A DNA stretch of 64,000 nucleotides from Streptomyces leeuwenhoekii (GCF_001013905.1 NZ_LN831790.1:4044001-4108000), one strand, 5' to 3'. Numbered from the stretch's first letter, positions 7,808 to 15,189 are shown. The notes: a model not told the origin generated them from the letters alone. Numbers and translations: made by a program.

Positions 7808-7981
7808 TCAGTCGTCGGCGGGGGCTTCACCGGAGCCCCAGCACGTCAGGCACACGGCGCTCTGCTGGTGGCCGGTGGCGCGGCCCTTGCGGGCGCCGAC
7901 GCGGACGGTCACGGCGGTCTCGCCCTTGCCGCCGCAGTCGGGGCACTTGGTGGCCTTCGGCTTGGTGGTCTTGCGTGCCAT
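7808..7981 (-). CDS. Zinc-ribbon peptide, 57 aa
   Basis: ATG 7981 (MARKTTKPKATKCPDCGGKG), preceded by GGGAGAT; a longer frame upstream lacks a ribosome site. CPDCGGKGE and CLTCWGSGE form two CxxCxG knuckles as in the DnaJ zinc domain, which usually bind zinc and mediate protein or nucleic-acid contacts. It lies between tra and spdB. No AICE-2 counterpart is seen at the equivalent place, although a related CxxC peptide is present at 23442-23615. Confidence 0.65.
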   Translation of the reverse strand: MARKTTKPKATKCPDCGGKGETAVTVRVGARKGRATGHQQSAVCLTCWGSGEAPADD

Positions 7982-8063
7982 GGGCGATCTCCCATCGGTT
8001 TTCGGCATGGCTCGGGTAGGGACCTGGCGCGAAGCGGTCACGCCGACCGGGAAAGCAGGGGGA

Positions 8064-9323
8064 TTACTCGCCGGCGGGCTGCGGCCGGAACAGCGGGGGC
8101 TTGGCCGGCATCGGCGGGATGGTGATCTGGCCGACCGGGCGGAACGGAGCGAGGAACGGCAGGCGCGGCGTCAGGTGCGCGAACCTGCGGCAGATGGCGG
8201 TGGCCTGGGCGGGCGTGGTCTCGGGGGTGCGGATGCGGGACCAGTAGCCGGAGGCGTCACCGGCCACCGCGACCCCGGGGCGGTCCGCCCGGATGCCCGT
8301 TACCGAGACCACGGCGTCGGGGGCGATGTCGCCCAGGCCCATCTCCGCCGTCTGCTTGTCGTTGACACGGTGCACCACGCGGCCGGTGAGCTGAGCCCGC
8401 AGAGCGGTCGCGCCCTTGCCCAGGTCCGAGCCGAACCGCTGCCCGCACACCTCCAGGAAGATCCCGACCGCGCGGGCCATCTGCCCGAGCCGGACCAATT
8501 GCATGACCGTGCGGTCGCGGGCCGCTTCCTCCTGCTTGGAGGTCACCAGGAACAGCTCCGCCACCTCGTCGATCAGCACGACCAGCGGCACCGGGCGCAC
8601 CTCATCAGGCAGCTCCCACAGGTCCGAGACGCCATGGAGAGCAAGGAGATCGAAGCGGTCCTCCATCTCCCCCACCAGCACATCCAACAGGTGCCCGGCA
8701 CTCTCCCGGTCGGTGGCCAGCGCCGACAGACGGGGCGCGTAGCGGGACTGCTCGACACCGCGCTTGCAGTCGATACCGATCAGCCCCACCGGCAACTGCG
8801 CGAGCCCCTTGATCAGGTTGCGCTGATACATGGACTTGCCGGACTGGTTCGCGCCCAAGGTCAGGGCGTGCGGGATCTTGCGGTAGTCCCGCTCGAAGAC
8901 CGTGCCGTCCTCCCGCAGCGCGACCGGGACGACCAGGCCACGGGGGACCGCCTTGCGCGGCATCCTCACCCGGCCGAGCACGTCGTAGCCGGTCATCCGC
9001 AGCTCGACGTAGCCCGGCTTGGCCTCCACCACGGACACCGACCGGACCCCCCAGGCGTGCCGCAGCCGCTCACACGACGCGGCCACGTCCGCAGGCTCCA
9101 GGCCGGCGGGGAGGCGGAGCGTCACCCGCAGTCCCGTCGAAGTCGGACGGACCCGGCGCACCTTCGGCGGCACCGGCCGCACCTCACGACGAGCCACGTT
9201 GCGGGTCATGAAGGCGCGCAGCCCGGACGGCTGCACCGTCAGCCCGCACACGTCCATGGTCGAGGAGTACGTCACGGTGAACCGGCCCCAGGCGAGCGGC
9301 AGCCCGACCAGCGACCAGTACAC
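8064..9323 (-). CDS. traSA: TraSA FtsK/SpoIIIE-type DNA translocase (AICE-1), 5' end interrupted
   Basis: The open part gives 419 residues from GTG 9323, but the homologous frame really continues upstream to ATG 9410, with a TAA at 9345-9347. Walker A is GANQSGKS near residue 160 and Walker B is LVVLIDEVAEL near 245. The GVFLEVCGQRFGSDLGKG-like block and the RVNDKQTAEM sensor region are intact. Tra proteins of this family form hexameric pumps that move double-stranded element DNA between hyphae at cis-acting clt sites. The lost 29-residue head is the membrane-proximal start. Re-initiation at GTG 9323 lacks a convincing ribosome site, so activity is doubtful. Confidence 0.85.
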   Translation of the reverse strand: MYWSLVGLPLAWGRFTVTYSSTMDVCGLTVQPSGLRAFMTRNVARREVRPVPPKVRRVRPTSTGLRVTLRLPAGLEPADVAASCERLRHAWGVRSVSVVEAKPGYVELRMTGYDVLGRVRMPRKAVPRGLVVPVALREDGTVFERDYRKIPHALTLGANQSGKSMYQRNLIKGLAQLPVGLIGIDCKRGVEQSRYAPRLSALATDRESAGHLLDVLVGEMEDRFDLLALHGVSDLWELPDEVRPVPLVVLIDEVAELFLVTSKQEEAARDRTVMQLVRLGQMARAVGIFLEVCGQRFGSDLGKGATALRAQLTGRVVHRVNDKQTAEMGLGDIAPDAVVSVTGIRADRPGVAVAGDASGYWSRIRTPETTPAQATAICRRFAHLTPRLPFLAPFRPVGQITIPPMPAKPPLFRPQPAGE

Positions 9324-9344
9324 ACGCGGCGCGCGGTACTTCGC

Positions 9345-9410
9345 TTAACCGAGGCCGCCGGCGCCCGCTAAGGCTCCCGTGGCCTCCAGGACCGTCGTCG
9401 TGTCGACCAT
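9345..9410 (-). pseudogene. Severed 5' end of traSA with in-frame TAA
   Basis: Reading from ATG 9410 gives MVDTTTVLEATGALAGAGGL-G, then TAA, and then directly in the same frame AKYRAPRVYWSLVG of the tra gene. The AICE-2 protein has Tyr (GGATYARHAHPAAYWSAVG) exactly where the stop falls, so TAC to TAA is the simplest change. The leader also contains a rare TTA leucine codon (minus strand, 9369-9371). Confidence 0.75.
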
Positions 9411-9412
9411 GG

Positions 9413-9742
9413 TCAGGCCGCCGGGGTGATCGCGACCGCGCGGAACGAGATCCCGTGCCGCTTCTGCCCGTTGAACTCGTTCTCCCAGTCCCGCGCCTTC
9501 AGGCCCACGACCCGCACCGGCATACCCGGCGCCAGCCCATCCGGGTAGCCCGTCTCCGGGATGGTCACCTGATACAGGTTCCCCTCCCCCTCGTCCGAGA
9601 CCAGCAGACCCACCGTCGACAGACCAGCACCGGTCTCCCGGTCCATGGCCCGCTCCCCGGTCTTCGCGTTCGCCATCTTCGGCGTGGGCGCGGTCGCCAC
9701 GAACACCACAGCGGTCGACAGATCGATCTTGAAGGACGGCAT
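9413..9742 (-). CDS. SCO3933-family regulatory protein (AICE-1)
   Basis: 109 residues from ATG 9742 (MPSFKIDLSTAVVF), preceded by AAGGAG at 5-nt spacing; a GTG two codons upstream is possible. The C-terminal block VVGLKARDWENEFNGQKRHGISFRAVAITPAA is the family signature. These small single-domain proteins (probably a beta-barrel, OB-like fold) precede tra in pSAM2-like AICEs and are annotated as regulatory. The stop lies 3 nt before the start of the tra frame. It is transcribed from the operator region 9803-9872, so is probably controlled by the divergent GntR repressor. Confidence 0.82.
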   Translation of the reverse strand: MPSFKIDLSTAVVFVATAPTPKMANAKTGERAMDRETGAGLSTVGLLVSDEGEGNLYQVTIPETGYPDGLAPGMPVRVVGLKARDWENEFNGQKRHGISFRAVAITPAA

Positions 9743-9802
9743 GAGCACTCCTTGAGTCGATGCCTTGGAGCAGCCAGAAACAGACTGCCTTACACCGCCA
9801 CT

Positions 9803-9872
9803 GTCCTAGGACTGCGACGGACTCAAGGAAACTGTGGCATGCAGTCCTAGGACTGTCAACAGTCCTAGGACT
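9803..9872. promoter_or_regulatory. Three palindromic operators between the tra operon and the GntR gene
   Basis: The palindrome AGTCCTAGGACT occurs at 9843-9854 and 9861-9872, spaced by 18 bp, and its core GTCCTAGGAC again at 9803-9812. They fill the 163-bp gap between the divergent SCO3933-type and GntR genes, the position of KorSA operators in pSAM2, and so are likely binding sites for the GntR protein encoded at 9906. Confidence 0.8.
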
Positions 9873-9905
9873 CTGGTTCACTGGTCTTGTCGAGAGGGGT
9901 GCAGG

Positions 9906-10700
9906 ATGGCGCCGAAGTGGCGAGAGCTAGCGGACAAGCTGGCGGAACAGATCAAGAAGGGTGACTACAAGCCGGGCCAGCAGCTTCCGCAGATCAGGGA
10001 GCTCGTCGCTGCCGGTGAAGGGTCGAAGGTCACGGTCCACGCGGCCTACAAGGCCCTTGAGGCGGAGGGCCTTGTCACCTCGACGCGCGGACACGGCACG
10101 GTCGTACGGCAACAGGTTCCGCTCAAGCGGCTCGGCATCGCCCGTTACGACAAGGCGAAGTGGCGTGACGGTGATGAAGTCGCATTCATCGCGGACCGCG
10201 TGGCCTCCGGACGCGCCTACCGCCGGGATGAACAGACCCAGACCGTCAGTCTCGTCAAGGCCCCTCCCGCGGTCGCCGCCGCACACGGACTACCGGAAGG
10301 GGCGGATGTCTACGCCCGGGCACGTCTCGTCAAGGAAGGCGATCAGCCCACTCATACTCTGACCAGCTACTACCGTCCCGAACACGTTGAGGGCACCCGC
10401 CTTGTAGACCCCACTCCGGGACCAGCCGGCCGTGGCGGTGGCTTTCGGGTTCTCTACGACGCGGGTTACGAGATCGACCACATGAAGGAGGAGCTGTTTG
10501 CCCGGGCGCCCACGCCCGACGAGGCGAAACTCTTGCAGCTCCCACCGGGCGAACCCGTCGTCGAGTTGCACCGGACGACCTACACGGCCTCTGGCACAGT
10601 GGTCGAGTTCGCCATCGGCGTGCACGCGGCCTCGCGCTTCTCCTGGGAGTACGAGTTCAAGGTGCCGGACTCTGCGAAGGACAACAGGGAGCAGTCATGA
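9906..10700 (+). CDS. GntR-family transcriptional regulator with UTRA domain (KorSA-like, AICE-1)
   Basis: 264 residues from ATG 9906 (MAPKWRELADKLAEQIKKGD), with AGAGGGG upstream. The winged helix-turn-helix spans about 1-70 (LPQIRELVAAGEGSKVTVHAAYKALEAEGLV). The effector-binding UTRA domain occupies about 90-255, ending GIHAASRFSWEYEF-like. In pSAM2 KorSA, of this class, represses the transfer and pra genes; here the operators at 9803-9872 lie between it and the SCO3933-tra operon. It overlaps the next gene by 4 nt (ATGA). Confidence 0.87.
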   Translation: MAPKWRELADKLAEQIKKGDYKPGQQLPQIRELVAAGEGSKVTVHAAYKALEAEGLVTSTRGHGTVVRQQVPLKRLGIARYDKAKWRDGDEVAFIADRVASGRAYRRDEQTQTVSLVKAPPAVAAAHGLPEGADVYARARLVKEGDQPTHTLTSYYRPEHVEGTRLVDPTPGPAGRGGGFRVLYDAGYEIDHMKEELFARAPTPDEAKLLQLPPGEPVVELHRTTYTASGTVVEFAIGVHAASRFSWEYEFKVPDSAKDNREQS

Positions 10701-11362
10701 TCTCTGCACAGGCATGGGCCGACGCGCGACGCCTGTGGGAGTACCACCAGATGGGGCACACCCCGCGGCCATGTTCCGTAGCGATCGGGCTTGGCAGCCA
10801 TGATCTGGGAGTCGCTGACACGGCGGTCGACCTGTACAAGCGCGGCATGGCACCGCTGCTGTTGTTCACCGGAGCCACCAGCCCCACGACCCGGGAACGG
10901 ATGCCGAAGGGGGAAGCTGTCCACTACCGTGAGCGGGCACTCGAACTCGGCGTCCCAGAGTCCGTCATCCTCGTTGAGCCCCGCGCCCGCAACACGGGCG
11001 AGAACATCCGATTTTCCAGGGCGGTGCTGGAAGAGGCAGGAGTAACAGTCTCCTCGGTGCTTCTGATCAGCAAGCCCTACGAGGAGAGGCGGGCATACGC
11101 CACGGCGCGCAAGCTGTGGCCGGAAGTGGAGATCATCAGCGCCTCGACTCCGATGACGTTCGATGAATACATCGAATCCATCCAGGACGCGCGGTTGGTG
11201 ATCGACATGTTGGTGGGTGCGCTACAGCGTCTGCTGATCTACCCCGACCAGGGCTTCATGATCAGCCAGCCGGTGCCCGGCGACGTGCTGGAGTCCTACG
11301 AGCGACTGTGCCGTGAGGGCTTCACCAGCCGACTCCTTGCCACCAACCACACCTCAGCCTGA
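10697..11362 (+). CDS. YdcF-like DUF218 protein
   Basis: 221 residues, start codon overlapping the GntR stop (ATGA). The DUF218 Rossmann-type core is seen in IGLGSHDLGVADTAVDLYKRG, LLFTGATSP and EPRARNTGENIRFSRAVLEE, with SKPYEERRAYATARKLWPE later. Soluble: no membrane helix as found in E. coli YdcF-like ElyC. Biochemical function of the family is unsettled (nucleotide-like ligand binding is suspected). As the plus-strand cargo of AICE-1, in the place where AICE-2 has a DUF1152-like gene, it may be co-regulated with the element's repressor and serve host-element interaction. Confidence 0.82.
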   Translation: MISAQAWADARRLWEYHQMGHTPRPCSVAIGLGSHDLGVADTAVDLYKRGMAPLLLFTGATSPTTRERMPKGEAVHYRERALELGVPESVILVEPRARNTGENIRFSRAVLEEAGVTVSSVLLISKPYEERRAYATARKLWPEVEIISASTPMTFDEYIESIQDARLVIDMLVGALQRLLIYPDQGFMISQPVPGDVLESYERLCREGFTSRLLATNHTSA

Positions 11363-11723
11363 ACCGTCACCCGGACACCTCCCGTCCGGACGCACGACGG
11401 TCTCCATGCCGCGCCGCCGGTAGGCATCCAGTGCCCGCCCAGCAGGAGAGCTGTTACAGGTTTCTCTACCTCATCAAGCCCCGGCTGCGCTCCGCTCCGC
11501 CGGGCGCGCTTCCCGGCTCCGCTGCGGGCGACGCTCCTGCCTCCGGCCCGCTCCGCCCGCGCTGCGCCGACGCGCGCCCACACGTGGATAGGCCAGAGGC
11601 CATGAGGCGAGCACCGCATAGAGCGGCCCATGGTCAAGACAATGCCTCCGGCGGGGGATCGGCCGGCACCGGGATGGAGGGGGCGCCATCGCCGACTGCG
11701 GGCCCGTAGGGGCGTGTGCGGGG
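11363..11723. other. Non-coding block rich in CGCTCC motifs
   Basis: No supported gene. About 11470-11570 is dense in CGCTCC/CTCCGC hexamers and near-palindromic GC runs (for example GCTGCGCTCCGCTCCGCC), followed by CACACGTGGATAGGCCAGAG. A comparable CTCCGC-rich block occurs after the cargo gene of AICE-2 (25680-25760). It is a candidate part of a cis-acting transfer locus or single-strand origin. Confidence 0.5.
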
Positions 11724-11876
11724 AGCTTCCATCCCGTCCACCGCCGACCCAGGCAGAGCCGAGCAGACGCGGCCCATGGCGTCCAGGTCGTTCGTACAGT
11801 GGCGCGCTCCACCTGGACGCCATGGGCCGCGCCCGCTCCACATGCGTGTGGGTCGACGGCGGACGGGATGGAAGCT
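11724..11876. repeat. Long imperfect inverted repeat, two 65-nt arms
   Basis: Arms 11724-11788 and 11811-11876 pair over the outer block AGCTTCCATCCCGTCC and the inner block GCGGCCCATGGCGTCCAGGT, with a divergent middle and a 22-nt spacer. The outer CCGNCGACCCA is also shared. The structure could form a large cruciform. A shorter repeat with GGGGCCATGATC arms lies in the equivalent place of AICE-2. Confidence 0.75.
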
Positions 11877-11944
11877 GGGGTGAGTGGTGGCTGGGCAGAG
11901 CAGATGTCTAACGGCGCATCAGTGGTGACGCCTACCCTTCCGTC

Positions 11945-12973
11945 ATGCGCAAAGGTTCGATCAGCCGAGATGGTGTCCTCAAAGCGATAGAGGAGTACGA
12001 CGATCGGGGCCGTGACAGGTTCCTATCCGAGTACGGGTACAAGCCAGCGAGGGGGTACGTCCTAATACACGAGGGCCGGACGTACGACTCGAAGGCCATC
12101 GCCGGCGTGGCCCACAAGTTCGATCAAGGCCGAGCGCTAAGGCCGGATGAATTAAGCGGAGGGAGGTCGCACGCCGCCAGGTGGCTCGCCCGACTTGGCT
12201 TCATGATCCGTTCATCCCGGGATCCCGACTGGACGCGTGACGAGATCATCCTTGCCTGCGATCTGGCGATGGCTAACGGTTGGAAGCGATTGGAGTACAA
12301 CGACCCGCGCGTGATCGAATTATCCGATCTGCTCCAACTTATGCCGATCCATCCCGAAGAAACGCGTACCGAGCTGTTTCGGAACCCAAATGGCGTGGCG
12401 CGCAAGACAGTCGACATCACGTCCCGACACCCGGACTACCGCGGCAAGCCCACGAACGGCAACATGCTTGATGTCGAAGTCCTGAACGCCTTCCTCACCC
12501 GGCCAGCCGAGATGGCGAAGGTTGCTCAGCACATTCGAGATGGCCTTGCTACAGGCGAGTTCCAAGCCCTACCGCCGGAGGCCGAGGAGGAAGACGACTA
12601 CAGCGCACCAGAGGGTAGGTTGCTGATCCGTCGTCACAGGAGCCGGGAACGGGACAAGGGGCTGCGCAAGAAGAAGATCGATTCTGTATTGCGTCAGGGC
12701 TGCCCCCTCACCTGTGAGGCATGCGGCTTCGACTTCGAAGCGACCTACGGCCCACGGGGCGCCGGATACATCGAGTGCCATCACATCGTGCCCTTGCACG
12801 AGGCTGGCGAAGGACGGACCAAGCTCAGCGATCTCGCCCTAATCTGCGCCAACTGCCACCGGATGATTCACCGCCGCGCGCCATGGCCCACGCCCGGCGA
12901 ACTCCGACATCTCATCCAAGAGGCAAGAGGTCAGGACAAAGCACGCATCCCTCTCAGTAGACGGCTGAACTGA
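11945..12973 (+). CDS. HNH endonuclease with ScoMcrA-like N-terminal head domain
   Basis: 342 residues. Residues 1-90 (SRDGVLKAIEEYDDRGRDRF, then RSYDSKAIAGVAH-like RTYDSKAIAGVAHKF) match the head domain found at the N-terminus of the Streptomyces type IV enzyme ScoMcrA. Residues 95-205 form a helical middle (WTRDEIILACDLAMANGWKR). The nuclease is a zinc-supported HNH: Cys257 and Cys260, His279-His280 in YIECHHIVPL, Cys301 and Cys304, and the final His309. No SRA or sulfur-binding domain is recognised, so its modified-base specificity is open. It is probably an AICE-1-borne restriction function against foreign, perhaps modified, DNA. Some codons and flanks are AT-richer than neighbours, as expected of mobile cargo. 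Confidence 0.82.
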   Translation: MRKGSISRDGVLKAIEEYDDRGRDRFLSEYGYKPARGYVLIHEGRTYDSKAIAGVAHKFDQGRALRPDELSGGRSHAARWLARLGFMIRSSRDPDWTRDEIILACDLAMANGWKRLEYNDPRVIELSDLLQLMPIHPEETRTELFRNPNGVARKTVDITSRHPDYRGKPTNGNMLDVEVLNAFLTRPAEMAKVAQHIRDGLATGEFQALPPEAEEEDDYSAPEGRLLIRRHRSRERDKGLRKKKIDSVLRQGCPLTCEACGFDFEATYGPRGAGYIECHHIVPLHEAGEGRTKLSDLALICANCHRMIHRRAPWPTPGELRHLIQEARGQDKARIPLSRRLN

Positions 12974-13284
12974 ATCCATCGTGACTAGAACCTCGCGCTC
13001 CGACGCGGAGCATCCAGGGGGCGAAAATGAGCCAACACTCTCCGTTATGTTACTTACCGGTATATTCCCCTAGCTGAATACAACTCTTCGCAATGCAACT
13101 TATTCTTGCACTTCCCATAACGCCCGGTATCCGCGGTCGCGGACGAGCGATCCGAGAGTGATCGCACCATCCGGGCACCACGCTTGTCGCCGGCTAGCAT
13201 CCTTCTCGTCACAATGAAGCCCACCTAACCGCGCATGCTGGCAGGCCGAGCGGCAGGTGGGCGATTGAACCCGGAGGCTCAGAC
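12974..13284. other. Relatively AT-rich intergenic stretch
   Basis: No convincing gene. Contains an AT-rich stretch around 13040-13120 and a CCCACCT/AGGTGGG inverted pair at 13220-13261 just before the small membrane protein gene. A 72-codon minus-strand frame with Cys residues crosses it, but lacks a ribosome site. Confidence 0.5.
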
Positions 13285-13506
13285 ATGAGTTTGCCCCTTG
13301 CCGAGCGCTGCGTGTCAAACCCGCGTCAGCAACTCGCAGTGATCACCATCGTCGTTGTAGTCGTGCTCGCTTCGCCGATGTGGGCCAAAATCGTCGGCGC
13401 ATACGTGGATGCGGCGTCGTTCCTTGCCCTCTGCCTCGCAGTCAGCGGTACAGCAGCGAAGTACCGCAACCACAGCAACCACCGACGGACCGCATCGCTC
13501 ACCTAG
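13285..13506 (+). CDS. Small membrane protein, 73 aa
   Basis: ATG 13285 with GGAGG at 9-nt spacing. A central hydrophobic helix (LAVITIVVVVVLASPMWA) and a second weaker one (FLALCLAVSGTA) are flanked by a polar start (MSLPLAERCVSNPRQQ) and a basic tail (KYRNHSNHRRTASLT). Sits at the right end of AICE-1, downstream of the nuclease gene. No known family recognised; could be an immunity or membrane-association factor. Confidence 0.55.
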   Translation: MSLPLAERCVSNPRQQLAVITIVVVVVLASPMWAKIVGAYVDAASFLALCLAVSGTAAKYRNHSNHRRTASLT

Positions 13507-13569
13507 GACCGTGATGCGGCCGGTATAACCTCTGTCGACCGATCCGCAGAGAGCTACGGATCAGAAGGT

Positions 13570-13620
13570 GGCCGTGCCCCAACCGTTCCCGATCGAACAG
13601 GGAACCAGGGGGAACACCGG
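13570..13620. repeat. Arm-type repeat cluster resembling an attachment region
   Basis: GTGCCCC, AACCGTTCCC, AACAGGGAACC and AGGGGGAACACC are spaced about one helical turn apart. Similar GTGCC and GGGAAC repeats lie inside the right end of AICE-2 (30432-30475). Such clusters usually flank attP of tyrosine integrases, although AICE-1 encodes a serine integrase. Confidence 0.45.
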
Positions 13621-13646
13621 GCAGTCACGGCACGCGGACGTAAGAG

Positions 13647-13679
13647 CGGCCCCCGACCGGACATCTAGGTCAGGGGCCG
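13647..13679. terminator. Bidirectional hairpin
   Basis: A 12-bp stem with one mismatch (13647-13658 with 13668-13679, GGCCCCNGACC type) and a 9-nt loop lies just beyond the 3' end of the tRNA-Ser fragment, where a tRNA terminator would be. Confidence 0.55.
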
Positions 13680-13696
13680 TTCTCACTGCTCACGGT

Positions 13697-13755
13697 GCGA
13701 GGACGGTGGAATTTGAACCCACGGTGACATGGCTGCCACGACGGTTTTCAAGATC
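13697..13755 (-). pseudogene. tRNA-Ser(TGA) 3' half, att-site remnant
   Basis: Minus strand reads GATCTTGAAAACCG (anticodon loop with TGA), then a serine-type long variable arm (GTGGC/GTCAC), a T arm (GTGGGTTCAAATTCCAC) and the acceptor strand CGTCCTCG. The partner 5' acceptor strand and a D arm are missing: the preceding sequence is a CTGAGCC/GGCTCAG hairpin. The retained segment is exactly the part normally duplicated by tyrosine integrases. Confidence 0.7.
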
Positions 13756-13761
13756 GCTCAC

Positions 13762-13785
13762 CTGAGCCTTCAGCGGGCGGCTCAG
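13762..13785 (-). terminator. Hairpin after the phosphoribosyltransferase gene
   Basis: Perfect 7-bp stem CTGAGCC/GGCTCAG with a 10-nt loop, 7 nt after the stop of the minus-strand gene. CCTGAGCC at its edge recurs near 2189 upstream of the serine integrase. Confidence 0.55.
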
Positions 13786-13791
13786 CACAGA

Positions 13792-14301
13792 TCAGAGCGC
13801 TTCCCTGTTCTCCTTCGGCGCCTCGCCAGACTTATGTACTGGAGGCAAGACACTCCACGGGAAGTTGATCCAGTCGTCGGTCCGCTTCCAGACGTACTCG
13901 CACTTCACCAGCGAGTGGGACTTCTCATAGATCACCGCGCTGCGCACCTCGGCCACGGCGTCCAGGCAGAAGTCGCGCACCAGCTTCAGCGTCTTGCCGG
14001 TGTCGGCGACGTCGTCGGTGATCAGGACCTTCTTATCGGAGAAGTCGATGGCGTTGGGCACCGGCGCCAGCATGACGGGCATCTCCAGCGTCGTACCGAC
14101 GCCGGTGTAGAACTCCACGTTCACCAGGTGGATGTTCTTGCAGTCCAGGGCGTAGGCCAGCCCGCCGGCGACGAAGACGCCGCCCCGGGCGATGGAGAGC
14201 ACGATGTCCGGCTCGTACCCGTCGTCGGCGACGGTCTGCGCGAGCTCCCGGACGGCGACGCCGAACTGCTCGTAACTCAGATTCTCCCGTACGTCACTCA
14301 T
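13792..14301 (-). CDS. Phosphoribosyltransferase
   Basis: 169 residues from ATG 14301 (MSDVRENLSYEQFG); a GTG further upstream would add 14 residues. The PRPP-binding loop is KVLITDDVADTGKTLKLV (about 90-107), the class I signature of purine/xanthine-type phosphoribosyltransferases, and IARGGVFVAGGLAYAL is the upstream loop. The family transfers phosphoribosyl from PRPP to a base (hypoxanthine/guanine/xanthine salvage); the exact base is not fixed by the sequence. It follows dcd on the same strand (67 nt), suggesting a nucleotide-metabolism unit belonging to the chromosomal backbone between the two AICEs. Confidence 0.85.
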   Translation of the reverse strand: MSDVRENLSYEQFGVAVRELAQTVADDGYEPDIVLSIARGGVFVAGGLAYALDCKNIHLVNVEFYTGVGTTLEMPVMLAPVPNAIDFSDKKVLITDDVADTGKTLKLVRDFCLDAVAEVRSAVIYEKSHSLVKCEYVWKRTDDWINFPWSVLPPVHKSGEAPKENREAL

Positions 14302-14368
14302 TAGCTGCGTCCTGCCTGCGTCGTCGCTGCGTCCAGGCTGCACGTACGGCCCGCGCCGCGCATGCCGC

Positions 14369-14944
14369 TCATACCTGGGTCCGGTGGAAGTTGATGAAGG
14401 ACCGCGAGGCGGTCGGCCCCCGCTGCCCCTGGTAACGCGACCCGTACCGCTCGCTCCCGTAGGGGTGCGCGGCCGGCGAACTGAGCCGGAACATGCACAG
14501 CTGGCCGATCTTCATGCCGGGCCACAGCTTGATCGGCAGGGTGGCGAGATTGGACAGCTCCAGGGTCACGTGCCCGGAGAACCCGGGGTCGATGAACCCG
14601 GCGGTGGAGTGGGTGACGAGCCCGAGCCGCCCGAGGGAGCTCTTCCCCTCCAGCCGCGAGGCGAGATCGTCGGGCAGCGTGATGACCTCGTAGGTACTGG
14701 CCAGCACGAACTCACCGGGGTGCAGGATGAACGGTTCGTCCCCCTCGGGCTCGACGAGCCGCGTGAGGTCCGCCTGCTCGACCGACGGGTCGATGTGCGG
14801 GTACCGGTGGTTCTCGAACACCCGGAAGTAACGGTCCAGGCGCACGTCGATGCTGGACGGCTGCACCATGGATTCGTCGTAGGGATCGATCCGTACCCGC
14901 CCGGCATCGATCTCGGCCCGGATGTCCTTGTCTGAGAGAAGCAC
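14369..14944 (-). CDS. dcd: dCTP deaminase
   Basis: 191 residues from GTG 14944 ([16 protein letters not shown]). Converts dCTP to dUTP and ammonia, feeding dTMP synthesis. Family landmarks are [16 protein letters not shown] (about 28-43), the trimer-interface substrate loop [20 protein letters not shown] with the catalytic Glu region near residues 128-138, and the C-terminal Gly/Arg-rich [13 protein letters not shown]. Length equals the usual 190-193 residues. No ribosome site precedes the GTG, while a TATCCT stretch lies a few bases upstream, so the mRNA may be leaderless. Backbone gene flanked by the two elements. Confidence 0.95.
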   Translation of the reverse strand: MLLSDKDIRAEIDAGRVRIDPYDESMVQPSSIDVRLDRYFRVFENHRYPHIDPSVEQADLTRLVEPEGDEPFILHPGEFVLASTYEVITLPDDLASRLEGKSSLGRLGLVTHSTAGFIDPGFSGHVTLELSNLATLPIKLWPGMKIGQLCMFRLSSPAAHPYGSERYGSRYQGQRGPTASRSFINFHRTQV

Positions 14945-15027
14945 GCCCCGAGGATACGCAAGGCGCGCGGAGCAGCCACAATCGCGACCTCTCCGCGCGC
15001 CCGGACGATCTTGCGATCGCGCTGCCG

Positions 15028-15189
15028 CTAGTGCTTCATCTCCAAACTCACCGGCACGACACTGCGCAGCCGCGCACAGCGCGGGCAGCGGACGAGCCGC
15101 CCGGGACCGAGTCGCTCGGCCTGCTGCATCGGGAACGAAGCGGTGCTGAAAACGTGCCCATCGGCACAGCGGACGACGGTGCGCTCCAT
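15028..15189 (-). CDS. Small zinc-ribbon protein, 53 aa
   Basis: ATG 15189 ([20 protein letters not shown]), with AGGA upstream. A single-cysteine CADGH near the start and CPRC near residue 37 form a split zinc knuckle in the order seen in small cytoplasmic zinc ribbons conserved in actinobacteria. The remainder ([14 protein letters not shown]) is basic/hydrophobic. It lies upstream of dcd on the same strand. Function unknown. Confidence 0.65.
   Translation of the reverse strand: MERTVVRCADGHVFSTASFPMQQAERLGPGRLVRCPRCARLRSVVPVSLEMKH

Larger units (their letters stand above)
2190..13760. mobile_element. AICE-1: pSAM2-like integrative conjugative element with serine integrase
   Basis: The block has the standard AICE gene order on the minus strand: SCO3933-type gene, TraSA, SpdB, SpdA, small membrane and zinc-ribbon peptides, RepSA. 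A plus-strand GntR regulator diverges from it. Integration is by a large serine recombinase, so no tRNA duplication is expected and the ends are approximate. CCTGAGCC occurs both about 30 bp upstream of the integrase start (about 2189) and at 13761, beside the terminator of the phosphoribosyltransferase gene. It is a possible but weak core site. An interrupted tra gene suggests the element may be immobile at present. Confidence 0.75.

Noticed and set aside
13100..13318. A 72-codon minus-strand frame with cysteines (CPDGAITLGSLV)
   Set aside because: Its end looks protein-like, but there is no ribosome site, it overlaps a better-supported small gene, and no family is recognised.
13697..13755. 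A functional tRNA-Ser
   Set aside because: The 5' acceptor strand and D arm are absent; the preceding bases form an unrelated hairpin.
2141..13782. CGGGCGGCT shared at 2141-2149 and 13774-13782 as att core of AICE-1
   Set aside because: Nine GC-rich bases are expected by chance in this DNA and the left copy is 80 bp from the integrase; CCTGAGCC is only slightly better.
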